64,000 nucleotides of DNA from Vreelandella olivaria. GTDB lineage: Bacteria > Pseudomonadota > Gammaproteobacteria > Pseudomonadales > Halomonadaceae. The position numbers and the translations under genes are program-made. The notes under the pieces are model-generated. The model saw nothing but the letters and a program-made list of their open reading frames with translations, had not been told where the DNA came from and made no database searches. Position 1 is the first letter of the stretch. The number at the start of each line of letters is the position of its first letter. The DNA lies in contig AP019416.1 of the NCBI GenBank assembly GCA_004295565.1, positions 4,650,001-4,714,000 of the forward strand. The letters run 5' to 3'. Below, piece by piece: positions 9,509-20,408 of this stretch.

Positions 9509-9765
9509 ATGCTTGCATCCTTAAGAGTCCGAATCCTACTTGCCGCCTTGGCCCTCATTACCCTCGCCCTAGTGATTAACGGCATTGCCAGTTACACCAC
9601 CGTTAAACACCATAATAACCAACAAGTAAGTCATAACCTCAGTGCCTTAGCAAAGGAAACCCACAGGTTAGTACCGTGGGAGCCTTCACTCTGTCAAGCA
9701 GTTCAGTGCCCCAGGATGGCCGTCTTATGGCGCCCACTCCACTGCCGCAGTATGCGGTTACCTAG
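9509..9765 (+). pseudogene. Internally deleted methyl-accepting chemotaxis protein
   Basis: The first about 50 codons encode a typical chemoreceptor N terminus (MLASLRVRILLAALALITLAL, one membrane helix, then SYTTVKHHNNQQVSHNLSALAKE). The remaining codons encode a typical chemoreceptor C terminus. After adding one A near 9673 they read THRLVTVGAFTLSSSSVP and end PTPLPQYAVT. The ligand-binding, HAMP and signalling domains between are absent. It is therefore a receptor that lost its middle, leaving a head-to-tail scar directly before an intact chemoreceptor gene. The deletion could be genuine or an assembly collapse between similar receptor genes. Confidence 0.75.
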
Positions 9766-9788
9766 CTAGCATAAAGAGATCAACAACA

Positions 9789-11904
9789 ATGAAATTTAAG
9801 TCCGTCCGCACCCTCATTGCCACACTGGTCGGTGGCTGTATCCTGCTGGTCGTTGCTGCGCTGGTCATCTATTCGGTGATTGCCAACGCCCGCTCCCAGG
9901 CACTGGTAGAAAGTCAGACGAAGGAGTTACTTGAAAGCAACATCGAAGCGCGCCTTACGGCAATCGCCTCAGCCCAGACCGAAGAAATCAAAGGCAAGCT
10001 CGAACACGCTCTGACCCTTGCCACCAGTTTGGCGAATACCAATGCCATGTTAGGTCAGGAGGACGAAAACGGGCGGCCTTTAATGTCCATGAGTCGCCGC
10101 GAGCTTTCGATGCTTGTGCGCCAAACTGTTGTAGATAATAGCGAACTACTTGATGCTTTTATTGGCTGGGAGCCTAACGCCTTTGGTAATGATGCACTCT
10201 ATACCGGGCGGGAAGATCAAGGGTATGGCCCCGATGGCCGTTTTATGCCCTGGTGGTACCGCACTGAAAGCGGCGCTATTGAAGTCTTGGCGCTGGGTAG
10301 CGACATGGAAAATCAAGAGCGCGATGCTGATGGCATTCGGCGCGGGGAGTACTATCTATGTACCAAAGAAACGAAGCGTAGCTGTGTTGTCGACCCACAC
10401 CTATACGATTATAACGGCGAGATATTACTGGTTACTTCGTTTAATGCGCCCATCCTGGTAGACAATGAATTTCGCGGCAGCGCCGGCGTCGACCTGTCTG
10501 TTGAATTTATTCAGGGGCTGCTGGAAGAGGCCAATCAGTCGCTCTACAACGGCGCTGGAGAAATCGGTCTAATCGCTTCTCAAGGTGCTTTGGCGGCCTA
10601 CACCAGCTCGCCTGACCTGCTAGGCAAGAATGTTGAAAACGTGTTCGACTCTAATCTCCAGGCTGGCATCGCTCAGGCGCAGCAGGGAGAGAGTGCGCAG
10701 GCTCGACACGGAGCAGGGCATGACCGAACTTTACTGGCCCTTTTCCATCGATGAGAGTGGCAATCCCTGGGTATTGATGATTCGGCTACCTGAAAGCGCC
10801 GTACTTGCAGGCCTCAATGACTTACAAGCGCAAATGGAAAGCCAGCGCGAAGCCTCAACACTCGGCATGATTGGCATGGGGTTGATTATTGCCCTTCTGG
10901 GCCTGATTGCCAGTTGGCTACTGGGGAGCAGTATCTCACGCCCACTAAAACAGCTGGCCGATCGCATGCGCGAGATCGCCTCTGGGGATGGTGACTTAAC
11001 CCAGCGGCTACCGGTGCGTGGGCGTGACGAAGGGGCCGAACTGGCCATTCAGTTCAATGCCTTTGCGGTCAAGATCCATGATGTGCTGGTTGACGTACGC
11101 ACCAGCAGTGAATCCGTTCACCACGCGGCCAATGAGATCGCCATGGGCGGCCAGGACTTGTCCCGCCGCACCGATAATGCCGCTGCAAGCCTGCAGCAGA
11201 CCTCTGCCTCAATCGAGGAAATCACCAGCACGGTTCAGCACACGGCGGCCTCGGCCAAAGAAGCCAACAAGCTTTCACAGACCGCGTCAGAGGTAGCCAG
11301 AGAAGGCGGGCAAGTCGTGGCGAATGTGGTCACGACCATGGAAGACATTACCCATGCCTCGGATAAGATCGGCGAAATCGTCACCTTAATGAACAGCATT
11401 TCGTTCCAGACCAACCTGCTGGCGCTCAATGCCTCAGTGGAAGCCGCCCGGGCGGGTGAGCATGGTCGCGGCTTTGCCGTAGTGGCCGACGAGGTACGCA
11501 AGCTGGCAGGGCGCAGCAGCGAAGCGGCCAACGATATCCAAAAACTGATTGAAGATTCCCAAAGCAAGGTCAATAACGGCACCACCTTGGTGCGCAATGC
11601 AGGCACCACCATGAAGGAGATCGTGGCGCATATTACCCGCGTGACCGATGTTCTGGAGGAGATCAACGCCGCCACCAGCGAGCAAAGCGAAGGCATCAAA
11701 CAAGTCAACATCGCTGTCGCCGAGCTGGATCGCATGACCCAGGAGAACGCGGCCATGGTGGAGGAGTCCACGACCGCTGCCGAGCAGTTGAAAGAGCAAG
11801 CCGACCATTTAGCGGTCACCATAGGCAGTTTCAAACTCTCTCAGCACCCACCTGCTCCGCTAACGTTAAACTCGCCCAAAGCCAAAGCGTTAGCATCGTT
11901 TTGA
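9789..11904 (+). CDS. Methyl-accepting chemotaxis protein with Cache-type sensor (one frameshift)
   Basis: Membrane helix 1 lies near residues 12-34. A periplasmic sensor of about 300 residues follows, consistent with a double Cache domain ([33 protein letters not shown]). Next come a second helix ([20 protein letters not shown]), a HAMP domain ([19 protein letters not shown]) and the signalling tip with [21 protein letters not shown] frameshift near 10703 separates SAQA from [12 protein letters not shown]. The repaired length is about 705 residues. It senses an unknown small ligand and signals to CheA/CheW, which are not in this window. Confidence 0.87.
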
Positions 11905-11908
11905 GGGA

Positions 11909-12835
11909 TTAAGGAATCGGCGGCAGCGCTATATCGTCGCTGCGTTTGGCCCCAGCGGTCATCTCACGGCACAGGCGCAGGAACTCGCGCACGCCAGTGG
12001 TGAGGTATTTATGCCGGTGCCAAATAAACGTGAACTGACGCTTTAGATCCAACTCCGGCGTAGGCAGCGGCACCAAGCTGCCACGCCGGAAGGCATCACG
12101 CAGCGCCAGGCGCGAGACACAGCCAATTCCCAGCCCAGACTCCACTGCGCGCTTAATACCCTCGGTATGCTCAAGCTCCAGCAGGGTATTAAACCGGCTG
12201 CGTCGGTGGCGGGCGGCGTGCTCCAGGGTCATGCGGGTGCCCGAGCCCTCTTCGCGCATAATCCAGTCCTCACGCAGCAGCTGCTCAAGCTCAAGGTGCT
12301 CACGGCCCGCCAGCGGATGGCGCGGCGAGCAAAACACGCACAGCTCATCTTCCACCCAGGGCTGGCTGATGATCATGTCATCGTCGCACTGCCCCTCGAT
12401 CAAGCCTAAATCCAGCGAGTGCTGGCGCACGCCTTCAATAATATGGCGCGTATTGCGCACCGCCAAGCGTACCCGGCTGCCAGGATGGCGCTGCATAAAG
12501 TCACTGATAAGCAACGTGGCCAGATAGTTACCAATGGTCAGCGTGGCCCCCACATCCAGCGAGCCAACCCCTTTCTGCCCCCGCAGAAGCTCTTCAATCT
12601 CCTCACCACGGTCAAGCAGCGCTACCGCTTTGGGCAATAGCTGAAAGCCCAGCGCGTTGAGCTTTAAGCGTTTGCCGATTCGATCCAGCAGTTGGCAGTC
12701 GAACTGCCGCTCAAGCTCCGCAAGCGCCGTACTGGTTGCTGACTGAGACATGGCCAGCGCCCGCGCCGCATGGGAGACGCTCTCATGCTGGGCAACCGCC
12801 ACAAAGACTTCCAACTGCCGCAGGGTGTAGTGCAT
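11909..12835 (-). CDS. finR: LysR-family regulator, FinR type
   Basis: The protein is 308 residues with an N-terminal winged helix (LEVFVAVAQHESVSHAARALAMSQSATSTALAELE) and a C-terminal effector domain. It is transcribed divergently from the ferredoxin-NADP reductase gene, the arrangement known for finR/fpr in Pseudomonas, where FinR activates fpr under oxidative and related stress. The name rests on this context plus family. A palindromic site lies between the two genes. Confidence 0.82.
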   Translation of the reverse strand: MHYTLRQLEVFVAVAQHESVSHAARALAMSQSATSTALAELERQFDCQLLDRIGKRLKLNALGFQLLPKAVALLDRGEEIEELLRGQKGVGSLDVGATLTIGNYLATLLISDFMQRHPGSRVRLAVRNTRHIIEGVRQHSLDLGLIEGQCDDDMIISQPWVEDELCVFCSPRHPLAGREHLELEQLLREDWIMREEGSGTRMTLEHAARHRRSRFNTLLELEHTEGIKRAVESGLGIGCVSRLALRDAFRRGSLVPLPTPELDLKRQFTFIWHRHKYLTTGVREFLRLCREMTAGAKRSDDIALPPIP

Positions 12836-12872
12836 AGCGTCTGACCTTTCTTTGATCTATATCTATTTTTCA

Positions 12873-12885
12873 GATAACCGTTATC
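12873..12885. promoter_or_regulatory. Palindromic candidate operator between finR and fpr
   Basis: GATAAC and GTTATC form a perfect inverted repeat around a single C, 38 bp upstream of the finR start and about 130 bp before fpr. Position and symmetry fit a LysR-type recognition site. The match to a published FinR box was not checked. Confidence 0.45.
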
Positions 12886-13015
12886 AATATAATTCGCTTA
12901 ACAGATATACCACCCTTTGCTTAGACTTGCTGGCAACATATTTAATCATTTTTATTCTTTTAAGAATATGATCGATGCAGCCTAGCGCCAGCATCGACTA
13001 ATGGAGAAAAACGGC

Positions 13016-13792
13016 ATGAGTAAGTTTGCTCTGGAAGAAGTGCTTAGCGTTCACCACTGGAACGATACCCTGTTCAGCTTCCGCACCACCCGCGAGCGCA
13101 GCCTGCGCTTCAAAACCGGTCAGTTTGTGATGATTGGCTTGGAAGTGAATGGCAAACCGCTGATGCGTGCTTACTCTATTGCCAGCCCCAACTACGAGGA
13201 TCACCTGGAGTTCTTCAGCATTAAAGTGCCCGATGGCCCGCTCACGTCACGCCTTCAGCACCTGAAGGTAGGTGACCAGATTATGGTTAGCCGCAAGCCC
13301 ACCGGCACGCTGGTATGCGATGACCTACTGCCGGGCCGTAACCTTTACATGCTCTCCACCGGTACCGGCTTGGCGCCATTTATGAGCTTGATCCAGGATC
13401 CGGAAGTGTACGAGCGCTTCGAAAAGGTAGTGCTGGTTCACGGCGTACGGGAAGTCTCTGAATTGGCCTACGCCGATTTCATCACCAAAGAGCTGCCAGC
13501 CCATGAATACCTGGGTGAAGACATCGCTGAAAAGCTGGTCTACTACCCCACCGTTACCCGGGAAGAGTTCCACACCATGGGACGCCTGACCGACCATATC
13601 CGCTCAGGTAAGCTGTTTGAAGATACCGGCCTGCCGCCCATCGACCCGCGCCAGGATCGTGCCATGATCTGTGGCAGCCCCGCCATGCTGGACGACACCA
13701 GCGCACTGCTCGACGAGCTGGGCCTGAACATCTCGCCGCGCATGGGTGAGCCGGGCGATTACGTGATTGAGCGTGCATTTGTTGAGAAGTAA
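13016..13792 (+). CDS. fpr: Ferredoxin-NADP+ reductase
   Basis: The 258-residue flavoenzyme carries the FAD motif RAYSIASP, the NADP-binding STGTGLAPFMSL, ICGSPAMLDD and the C-terminal YVIERAFVEK typical of bacterial Fpr. It moves electrons between NADPH and ferredoxin or flavodoxin in the cytoplasm. ATG 13016 is chosen because GGAG precedes it by 9 nt; the in-frame ATG at 13001 would make that GGAG coding. It is intact in this window. Confidence 0.95.
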   Translation: MSKFALEEVLSVHHWNDTLFSFRTTRERSLRFKTGQFVMIGLEVNGKPLMRAYSIASPNYEDHLEFFSIKVPDGPLTSRLQHLKVGDQIMVSRKPTGTLVCDDLLPGRNLYMLSTGTGLAPFMSLIQDPEVYERFEKVVLVHGVREVSELAYADFITKELPAHEYLGEDIAEKLVYYPTVTREEFHTMGRLTDHIRSGKLFEDTGLPPIDPRQDRAMICGSPAMLDDTSALLDELGLNISPRMGEPGDYVIERAFVEK

Positions 13793-13802
13793 GGTGTAGG
13801 TG

Positions 13803-13829
13803 GTGAATCGTAATTAGTGAGTGGTAAAT
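13803..13829 (+). repeat. Left arm of a 27-nt imperfect inverted repeat
   Basis: The stretch is about 78% identical to the complement of 13952-13978; the shared words are GTGAAT, GTGAGTGGT and AAT at equivalent positions. The two arms flank the hairpin between fpr and glnK. Sequences made of ATTCAC/CACTCAC words look like a dispersed intergenic repeat, but no other copy was seen in this window. Confidence 0.5.
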
Positions 13830-13871
13830 AGAAAAAATTCTAGCCGCTAGAATGATTGCCTCACTCATACA

Positions 13872-13903
13872 AAGCCCCTGCTGGAGATGATCCGCAGGGG
13901 CTT
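13872..13903. terminator. Hairpin between convergent fpr and glnK
   Basis: A 10-bp inverted repeat (AAGCCCCTGC at 13872-13881 and its complement at 13894-13903) encloses a 12-nt loop in the convergent intergenic region. It can serve both genes; neither side has a long T run. Confidence 0.6.
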
Positions 13904-13951
13904 CGTGCTACTACTACCTACAATTCAAAAACTTACTGCTTTTTTCTTACC

Positions 13952-13978
13952 ATTCACCACTCACAGTTCACAATTCAC
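13952..13978 (-). repeat. Right arm of the 27-nt imperfect inverted repeat
   Basis: This is the partner of 13803-13829, adjacent to the glnK stop. The differences between arms are spread through the unit, as expected for an old repeat rather than a recent duplication. Confidence 0.5.
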
Positions 13979-13982
13979 AAAC

Positions 13983-14396
<414 letters not shown>

Positions 14397-14424
14397 CTAC
14401 CAGCATACACCGCTATCGGCAGAG

Positions 14425-14453
14425 AATAAAAAAGCCTCCCACTAAGGGGAGGC
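14425..14453 (-). terminator. Rho-independent terminator of amtB
   Basis: Read on the minus strand, a 7-bp stem (GCCTCCC/GGGAGGC, 6-nt loop) is followed directly by a TTTTTTATT tail. It ends the glnK-amtB transcript about 100 bp after the amtB stop. Confidence 0.85.
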
Positions 14454-14490
14454 CAGAAGGAGCACGCCAGCTCAATTGGTCAGCATTAAA

Positions 14491-14565
14491 TTATTTCTTA
14501 ATGCCGCTGTTTATTTCTTAATACCGCTGTTTATTTCTTAATACCGCTGTTTATTTCTTAATGCC
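14491..14565. repeat. 20-bp tandem repeat at the 3' end of amtB
   Basis: Three full 20-bp units and a partial fourth (TTATTTCTTA followed by ATACCGCTGT or ATGCCGCTGT). The fourth copy overlaps the last codons and stop of amtB; the others follow it. Each unit repeats the ...AAGAAATAA end of the gene, so unit number can vary without changing the protein. Confidence 0.9.
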
Positions 14566-15798
14566 AAATTCGGGATAAGCTTCAAGACCGCACTCAGCGA
14601 TATCCACGCCTTCATACTCTTCTTCTTCGCTAACCCGGATGCCCATGATGGCTTTCAGGATGAGCCATACCACCAGGCTTGCCAGGAAGACCCAAGCGAA
14701 GATACCGACGATACCGATGAGCTGAGCACCGAACGACGCACCGTCGTTAGTCAACGGTACTGCCAGCACGCCCCAAATACCGACTACGCCGTGAACCGAG
14801 ATCGCGCCGACCGGGTCATCCAGCTTCACTTTATCGAGGGTGACGATGGCCGCCACGACGATGATGCCGCCTACTGCACCAATAATGGTAGCGCCCAGTG
14901 CGGTCGGAGAGAGCGGATCAGCGGTGATGGCCACCAGGCCAGCCAGGGCACCGTTCAATGCCATGGTTAGATCCGCTTTGCGGAACCACAGTTTGGCCAA
15001 AATCAGTGCGGCAATCACACCACCCGCCGCTGCTGCATTCGTGTTTACAAACACCTGTGCCACGTTGTTAGCAGAATCGACGGCCGCCAGTTTGAGCTCG
15101 GAACCGCCATTGAAGCCGAACCAGCCCATCCACAGAATGAAGGTACCCAGCGTTGCCAGCGGCATATTGGCACCGGGAATAGCGTGGATAGAACCGTCTT
15201 TACCGTATTTGCCTTTACGGGGGCCTAGCACGATCACACCCGCTAGCGCAGCCGCCGCACCGGCAAGGTGCACAATGCCTGAACCCGCATAGTCAGAGTA
15301 GCCCACTTCAGACAACCAGCCGCCACCCCAAGTCCAGTAGCCAGACACCGGATAGATAAACGCGGTCATGACGACAGCGAAGGCCAGGAAGGCCCACAGT
15401 TTCATACGCTCAGCCACGGCACCCGACACAATCGACATGGCCGTTGCTACGAATACAACTTGGAAGAAGAAGTCAGAACGCATGGAGTAGTAAGGTGCGT
15501 CGTCACCCCCAGCAGTCACTGCATCAACGCTGTTTTCCGCACCAATCAAGAAGCCCAGATTAGGCAGGAAACCACCAGCACTGCTGGAGTACATGATGTA
15601 GTAGCCCACCAGCAAATACATGGTGCAGGCAATGGCGAACAGTGCGATATTCTTGGTCAGGATTTCAGCGGTGTTCTTGGAGCGTACTAAGCCCGCTTCT
15701 AACATGGAGAAGCCTGCCGCCATCCACATGACGAGCACACCACATATTAGGAAGTAGAACGTATCGAGCGCGTAGCTCAGATCAGTCAACTCATTCAT
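14551..15798 (-). CDS. amtB: Ammonium transporter
   Basis: The 415-residue protein has eleven hydrophobic helices. The twin-His pore residues lie in SGIVHLAGAAAAL and AISVHGVVGIWGVL, and the signature DPVGAISVHG is present. The Phe/Trp-rich gate region is also visible. It conducts ammonium across the inner membrane and is gated by GlnK. It follows a GlnK gene by 44 bp and is followed by another GlnK gene. It is one of the few long genes here with no frameshift. Confidence 0.96.
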   Translation of the reverse strand: MNELTDLSYALDTFYFLICGVLVMWMAAGFSMLEAGLVRSKNTAEILTKNIALFAIACTMYLLVGYYIMYSSSAGGFLPNLGFLIGAENSVDAVTAGGDDAPYYSMRSDFFFQVVFVATAMSIVSGAVAERMKLWAFLAFAVVMTAFIYPVSGYWTWGGGWLSEVGYSDYAGSGIVHLAGAAAALAGVIVLGPRKGKYGKDGSIHAIPGANMPLATLGTFILWMGWFGFNGGSELKLAAVDSANNVAQVFVNTNAAAAGGVIAALILAKLWFRKADLTMALNGALAGLVAITADPLSPTALGATIIGAVGGIIVVAAIVTLDKVKLDDPVGAISVHGVVGIWGVLAVPLTNDGASFGAQLIGIVGIFAWVFLASLVVWLILKAIMGIRVSEEEEYEGVDIAECGLEAYPEFGIKK

Positions 15799-15842
15799 TG
15801 TTAGTTCCCCGTTGAACTATAGAAATGATCGGAAAAACAGCG

Positions 15843-16536
<694 letters not shown>

Positions 16537-16896
16537 ATGGTGCCTCAAGACCGCATTAGCCGACTGGCCCAGCAGATTGGCGACCGTTTACAAAACGCCT
16601 CCCAGGCGCCGGAAGATATTCAAAAGGGCGTGCAGCAAGTCGTACGCGGCGCCTTTGACCGCTTGGAGCTTGTTTCGCGGGAGGATTTCGATATTTTAAT
16701 GGACGTACTGCAACGTACCCGTTCACGGGTAGAGGCGTTGGAGCGCCAAGTGGCTAACCTTGAAGCAACCGTTGAAAAGTCAACGGCCTCCACTGCCACG
16801 CCGGTGGAAGCAGAAGTGCCGCCGGTGCCCACTCCCGAGCCAGATACAGATACAGATACAGATACAGATACAGAGGAGAATAATAAGCCCGCTTAA
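16537..16896 (+). CDS. ubiK: Ubiquinone biosynthesis accessory factor UbiK
   Basis: The 119-residue protein matches the UbiK/BMFP family: an N-terminal amphipathic part (MVPQDRISRLAQQIGDRLQ) and a coiled coil (VLQRTRSRVEALERQVANLEATVE). UbiK works with UbiJ in the lipid-binding ubiquinone assembly. The tail contains five Asp-Thr repeats encoded by a hexanucleotide array, an unusual extension. AAGGAGAGAG precedes the ATG. Confidence 0.9.
   Translation: MVPQDRISRLAQQIGDRLQNASQAPEDIQKGVQQVVRGAFDRLELVSREDFDILMDVLQRTRSRVEALERQVANLEATVEKSTASTATPVEAEVPPVPTPEPDTDTDTDTDTEENNKPA
16841..16873 (+). repeat. Hexanucleotide microsatellite in ubiK
   Basis: CAGATA is repeated five times plus a half unit, in frame, encoding (Asp-Thr)5 near the C terminus. 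Unit changes keep the frame, so length may vary between strains without loss of function. Confidence 0.85.
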
Positions 16897-16911
16897 CGCT
16901 TTAGCTTCTTA

Positions 16912-16942
16912 AGCAGCAATAGGTCAATGGCCTATTGCTGCT
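16912..16942 (+). terminator. Hairpin after ubiK
   Basis: A perfect 12-bp stem (AGCAGCAATAGG at 16912-16923 and complement at 16931-16942) with a 7-nt loop, followed by ATTATC. It lies 16 bp after the stop. Confidence 0.65.
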
Positions 16943-16966
16943 ATTATCAGCACCAACAATCTCAAA

Positions 16967-16985
16967 ATAAACACGAATCACTATC
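16967..16985 (-). promoter_or_regulatory. Candidate Fur box upstream of the iutA-like receptor
   Basis: On the minus strand GATAGTGATTCG matches the first half of the Fur consensus well and the second half poorly, about 10 of 19 positions overall. It lies about 70 bp before the receptor start. Iron repression is expected for this gene type. Confidence 0.35.
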
Positions 16986-17052
16986 GTTGACTTTATGCTT
17001 CGTGGTGATACTCTCCGCCTCCTAACTCCTCACTGTTCGCGGATTGTTCACC

Positions 17053-19203
17053 ATGTACGCGCTGCCATTGTTAAAACCGCCTTTTCACAAGCTCCCCTCT
17101 TCAACTGCTACGCTGATTGGCACCGGCCTTTTACTGGGTTTCTCCAACAACATTTTCGCCCAAACTACCTCCTCCGAGGCAGACGCCGGCGACACCATGG
17201 TGGTCGTGGGATCCCGTACGCCCACTCAGATCAGCCAAATTCCCGGTGCGGTGTGGGTGATCGACAGAGAGATGCTGCAACAACAGACCCGCAATGGTGC
17301 AGACCTCAAGACGGCATTGGGACGCTTGGTGCCGGGATTGGATCTGGCGCCGCAAGGGCGCACCAATTATGGGCAAAACATGCGTGGGCGTGGCGTGCAG
17401 GTGCTTATCGACGGCGTATCGCTCAACGGTTCCCGCGGGCTTTCCCGTCAATTCGATGCCATTGATCCTTTCAACATTGAACGCGTGGAAGTGCTTTCCG
17501 GCGCCAGCAGCCTGTATGGCGGCGGTGCTACGGGAGGGTTGATCAATATCATTACCCGCAAAGGCGAAGAAGGCCTGAACTGGCGGACGGAAGCCGGCAT
17601 CACCACTGGCTTCAATAACAGCGATGATATGGATCGCCGCCTCTCGCAATCGATCAGTGGCGGTAATGAGTTTGTTCAAGGCTACCTGGGCACCGCCATT
17701 GGTGATAATGGACGCCACTATGACGGCAGCGGCCAAGAGATCTTCCCGATATCGCCCAAACCGACCTGCAGGACAACCGCAGCATTGATGTATTGGGCAA
17801 CCTCTCTTTCCGCTTAACCGACGAACAGAGTCTGGAGCTGGGTGCCCAGCTGTACCGTTCAGGCTTCGAAGGTGACCGGGGTGTCTACTTTCCCAACCTC
17901 GACGCTGCCACACCCAATTTGAACGATGCCGAGATTCGCGATGGCTACCGTTCTCAGCGCGACCCGGAAACCGACCGCAAGCTCGTCAACATTAACTATC
18001 ACCACGCCAACCTGTGGGGCAGAATTTCTACCTGCAGGCGTTTCACCGCGAGGAGGAGTCCAGCTTCCAGGCCTTTCCCTACCCTGTCTCGAACGGCCTG
18101 CAGTTTCGTGCCTCGCAACAAAACACCGACTTAAGCGGCATCAAGGCGCTGTTTGAGTCGCGCCTGGGTGACGATGTTTCGCTGACCTACGGCATCGATC
18201 TGGATCGTGAAACTTTCGATGCCAGCCAAATGCTGTTTGATACCGACATCTCAGACGCCTCTGGCGGCCTGGTACAACAGGCATCGGGCGTTGAACCCCG
18301 CTACCCCGGTTATCAGGTGGACGGGCTTTCAGGATTTGTGCAGGGCGACTGGCAGGCCACCCAGGCGCTCAAGCTCTCCGCAGGTTTGCGGCAGCAGCAC
18401 ATGGACGTCGAAGTGGATGAGTTTCAGGGGATTCCTGGCGGCGAAAATGATTACGAAGCGACCCTGTTCAATGCCAGCGCCCTCTATGATCACCGCAACG
18501 GCCACCAGAACTGGCTGCAGTTCAGCCAGGGCTTCGAGCTCCCAGACCCCGCCAAGTACTACGGCAAGAGCCCCGACGTCAGTGTCGATAACAACCCTTT
18601 ATCTGCCATCGAGACGGATCAAGTAGAGCTAGGCTGGCGCTATCAAGGGGGCAACTGGACGGCACAAACAGCGCTTTACTACGCCTGGTCGGACAAGGCA
18701 GTGGAGAACGCCGAGGATTTAAGCGTCAGCGTTGTGGATGAGAAGAAGCGCGACTTCGGCCTGGAAAGCGCCGTGACCCGTTACTTCGACAATGGCCTGG
18801 AGGCCGGGGCACTCTGCACCTGGTGCGTTCCGAGCAGGAGAACGACCAAGGGGAGTGGGAGAAGCGTGACGCCCGCTATGCCTCGCTCTCTTCCGCCACC
18901 GCCTTTATCGGCTGGACCGATTATGTTCGCTCGGCGCGCTTGCAGGCCAACCACAACTTCGACCTGAAAGACGATGCCGACCGGGAGATCGATGGCAATA
19001 CCACCCTCGACCTATCGCTCAGTCAAGACACCGACTTCGGCACCCTAAGCCTGGGCGTGCAGAACCTGCTGGATGATCGCTACTCCACCGTCTGGGGTCA
19101 GCGAGCCGCGATGTTCTACTCGCCCTACTACGGCCCAGAGTACCTCTACGACTACCAGGGCCGCGGGCGTACTTACACCCTGAACTGGTCGATGGCGTAC
19201 TGA
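17053..19203 (+). CDS. TonB-dependent ferric siderophore receptor, IutA-like (three frameshifts)
   Basis: The outer-membrane receptor begins MYALPLLKPPFHK with a signal peptide ending FAQ. A TonB box-like GDTMVVVGS and a plug domain follow (WVIDREMLQQQ..., LIDGVSLNGSRGLSRQFDAIDPFNIERVEVL, GASSLYGGGATGG), and it ends in the barrel strand DYQGRGRTYTLNWSMAY. These segments closely resemble IutA, the aerobactin receptor. Single bases are missing in C or G runs near 17748, 18018 and 18806. The repaired length is about 717 residues. An AraC regulator follows. Confidence 0.85.
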
Positions 19204-19252
19204 GTGGTGGTTCGCTACTCGCTGACAACCGCTCAAGGGTGAGGTAACGGGG

Positions 19253-20251
19253 ATGGCTACACTCGGCTCAATAACGCCATCTTGCGTACCCCTCACCACC
19301 CATGACCTGCTGGCGATTGGTCAGCGCTTCGGGATCGACTACCGCTTTCCCGAAGCGCCAGACCGCTCCCAGCCAGCACCTTGTGTTGCCCGTGGGCGGG
19401 TGATGGACGTCGAGATAGACCCCACACTGCGGGTGACATACTCGGATCTTGACGTCCTGCACGCTTACGCCTCCACTTCTCGGCGTGCCGCGCCGTGGTT
19501 TCTCAGCGTGATACTCGAGGGGCGTATCCAGGTGGGGCTCGGCCACCAGTCGTTTCAGTTGCAGGCTGGCGACGCCTTCAGTGCGCATTTCAACGAGCAG
19601 ACCGGGCTTGAGGTCTTTCAGCCCGCACCACAGCGTTTGCGCATCCTCAACGTATCGCTTCTGGCTTGCACAGAGCTGCCCTCTTTCTCGTCCATTAACT
19701 CTTCGCCTATCGATGTTGCCCCTCCGGCAACGCCCGTACTGCATACCTGGCAGGTGCCGCAGTTCCTTATTCATAGCCTAGAGGCAGCACTGGCTTCGAA
19801 CTGGCCAGTAGAGCGGCAGCGCCTGCTATGGGAGGGGCTTGCGCTCCAGTTGTTAGCTCATGGGCTGCCTACCGCCTCCCTTGAGCCTAGCGACGCAGGA
19901 AAGGCAGTCAGCCTGCCGTCGGGTCTAACCCAGCGCGACCACCAACGCCTGGAGCGCTTGCGTCAGCAGCTCGAAAACTCCCCCAATCAGGATTATCGGC
20001 TTGAGCAGCTGGCCCGCAATGCCGCGATGAGCCCCAGCAGCCTACGCAGCAAGTTTCACCGCTGTTACGGCTGCTCGATATTCGACTACCTACGCCGCTG
20101 CCGCCTGGCCCAAGCTCAAGAGTACTTACGCAAAGGGCATAGCGTGCAGCAAACCGCTCACGCCTGCGGCTACCGCCACGCCACCAATTTTGCCACCGCC
20201 TTTAAGCGCGCTTTTGGTATTGCGCCCCATGAAGTACACCATCGTCATTAA
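19253..20251 (+). CDS. AraC-family regulator of siderophore uptake
   Basis: The 332-residue protein has an N-terminal sensory half and a C-terminal double HTH (YRLEQLARNAAMSPSSLRSKFHRCYGCSIFDYLRRCRLAQAQ, then a second helix pair ending FKRAFGIAPHEV). The size and position between two TonB receptors fit PchR/AlcR-like activators, which respond to ferric siderophore. ATG 19253 has GAGG upstream. It is intact. Confidence 0.85.
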   Translation: MATLGSITPSCVPLTTHDLLAIGQRFGIDYRFPEAPDRSQPAPCVARGRVMDVEIDPTLRVTYSDLDVLHAYASTSRRAAPWFLSVILEGRIQVGLGHQSFQLQAGDAFSAHFNEQTGLEVFQPAPQRLRILNVSLLACTELPSFSSINSSPIDVAPPATPVLHTWQVPQFLIHSLEAALASNWPVERQRLLWEGLALQLLAHGLPTASLEPSDAGKAVSLPSGLTQRDHQRLERLRQQLENSPNQDYRLEQLARNAAMSPSSLRSKFHRCYGCSIFDYLRRCRLAQAQEYLRKGHSVQQTAHACGYRHATNFATAFKRAFGIAPHEVHHRH

Positions 20252-20353
20252 AAGCCGCAGGGTTGTTTTTGGCGCGCTAAGTTCCTCTGTTGGACATTTT
20301 TGGCAGTTCGCATACGCCCTTTGTCATTGCGCATACCTTTTAGTCGCCATTAA

Positions 20354-20371
20354 GCGCAATAATTCTCATTA
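20354..20371 (-). promoter_or_regulatory. Candidate Fur box before the second receptor
   Basis: On the minus strand AATGAGAATTATTGCG fits the Fur half-site pattern (TGAGAAT-T-ATTG). It lies about 40 bp before the receptor start. Confidence 0.5.
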
Positions 20372-20408
20372 ACAAATTGGTTAATTGATGCTTATTGCAG
20401 GTGCCTCC

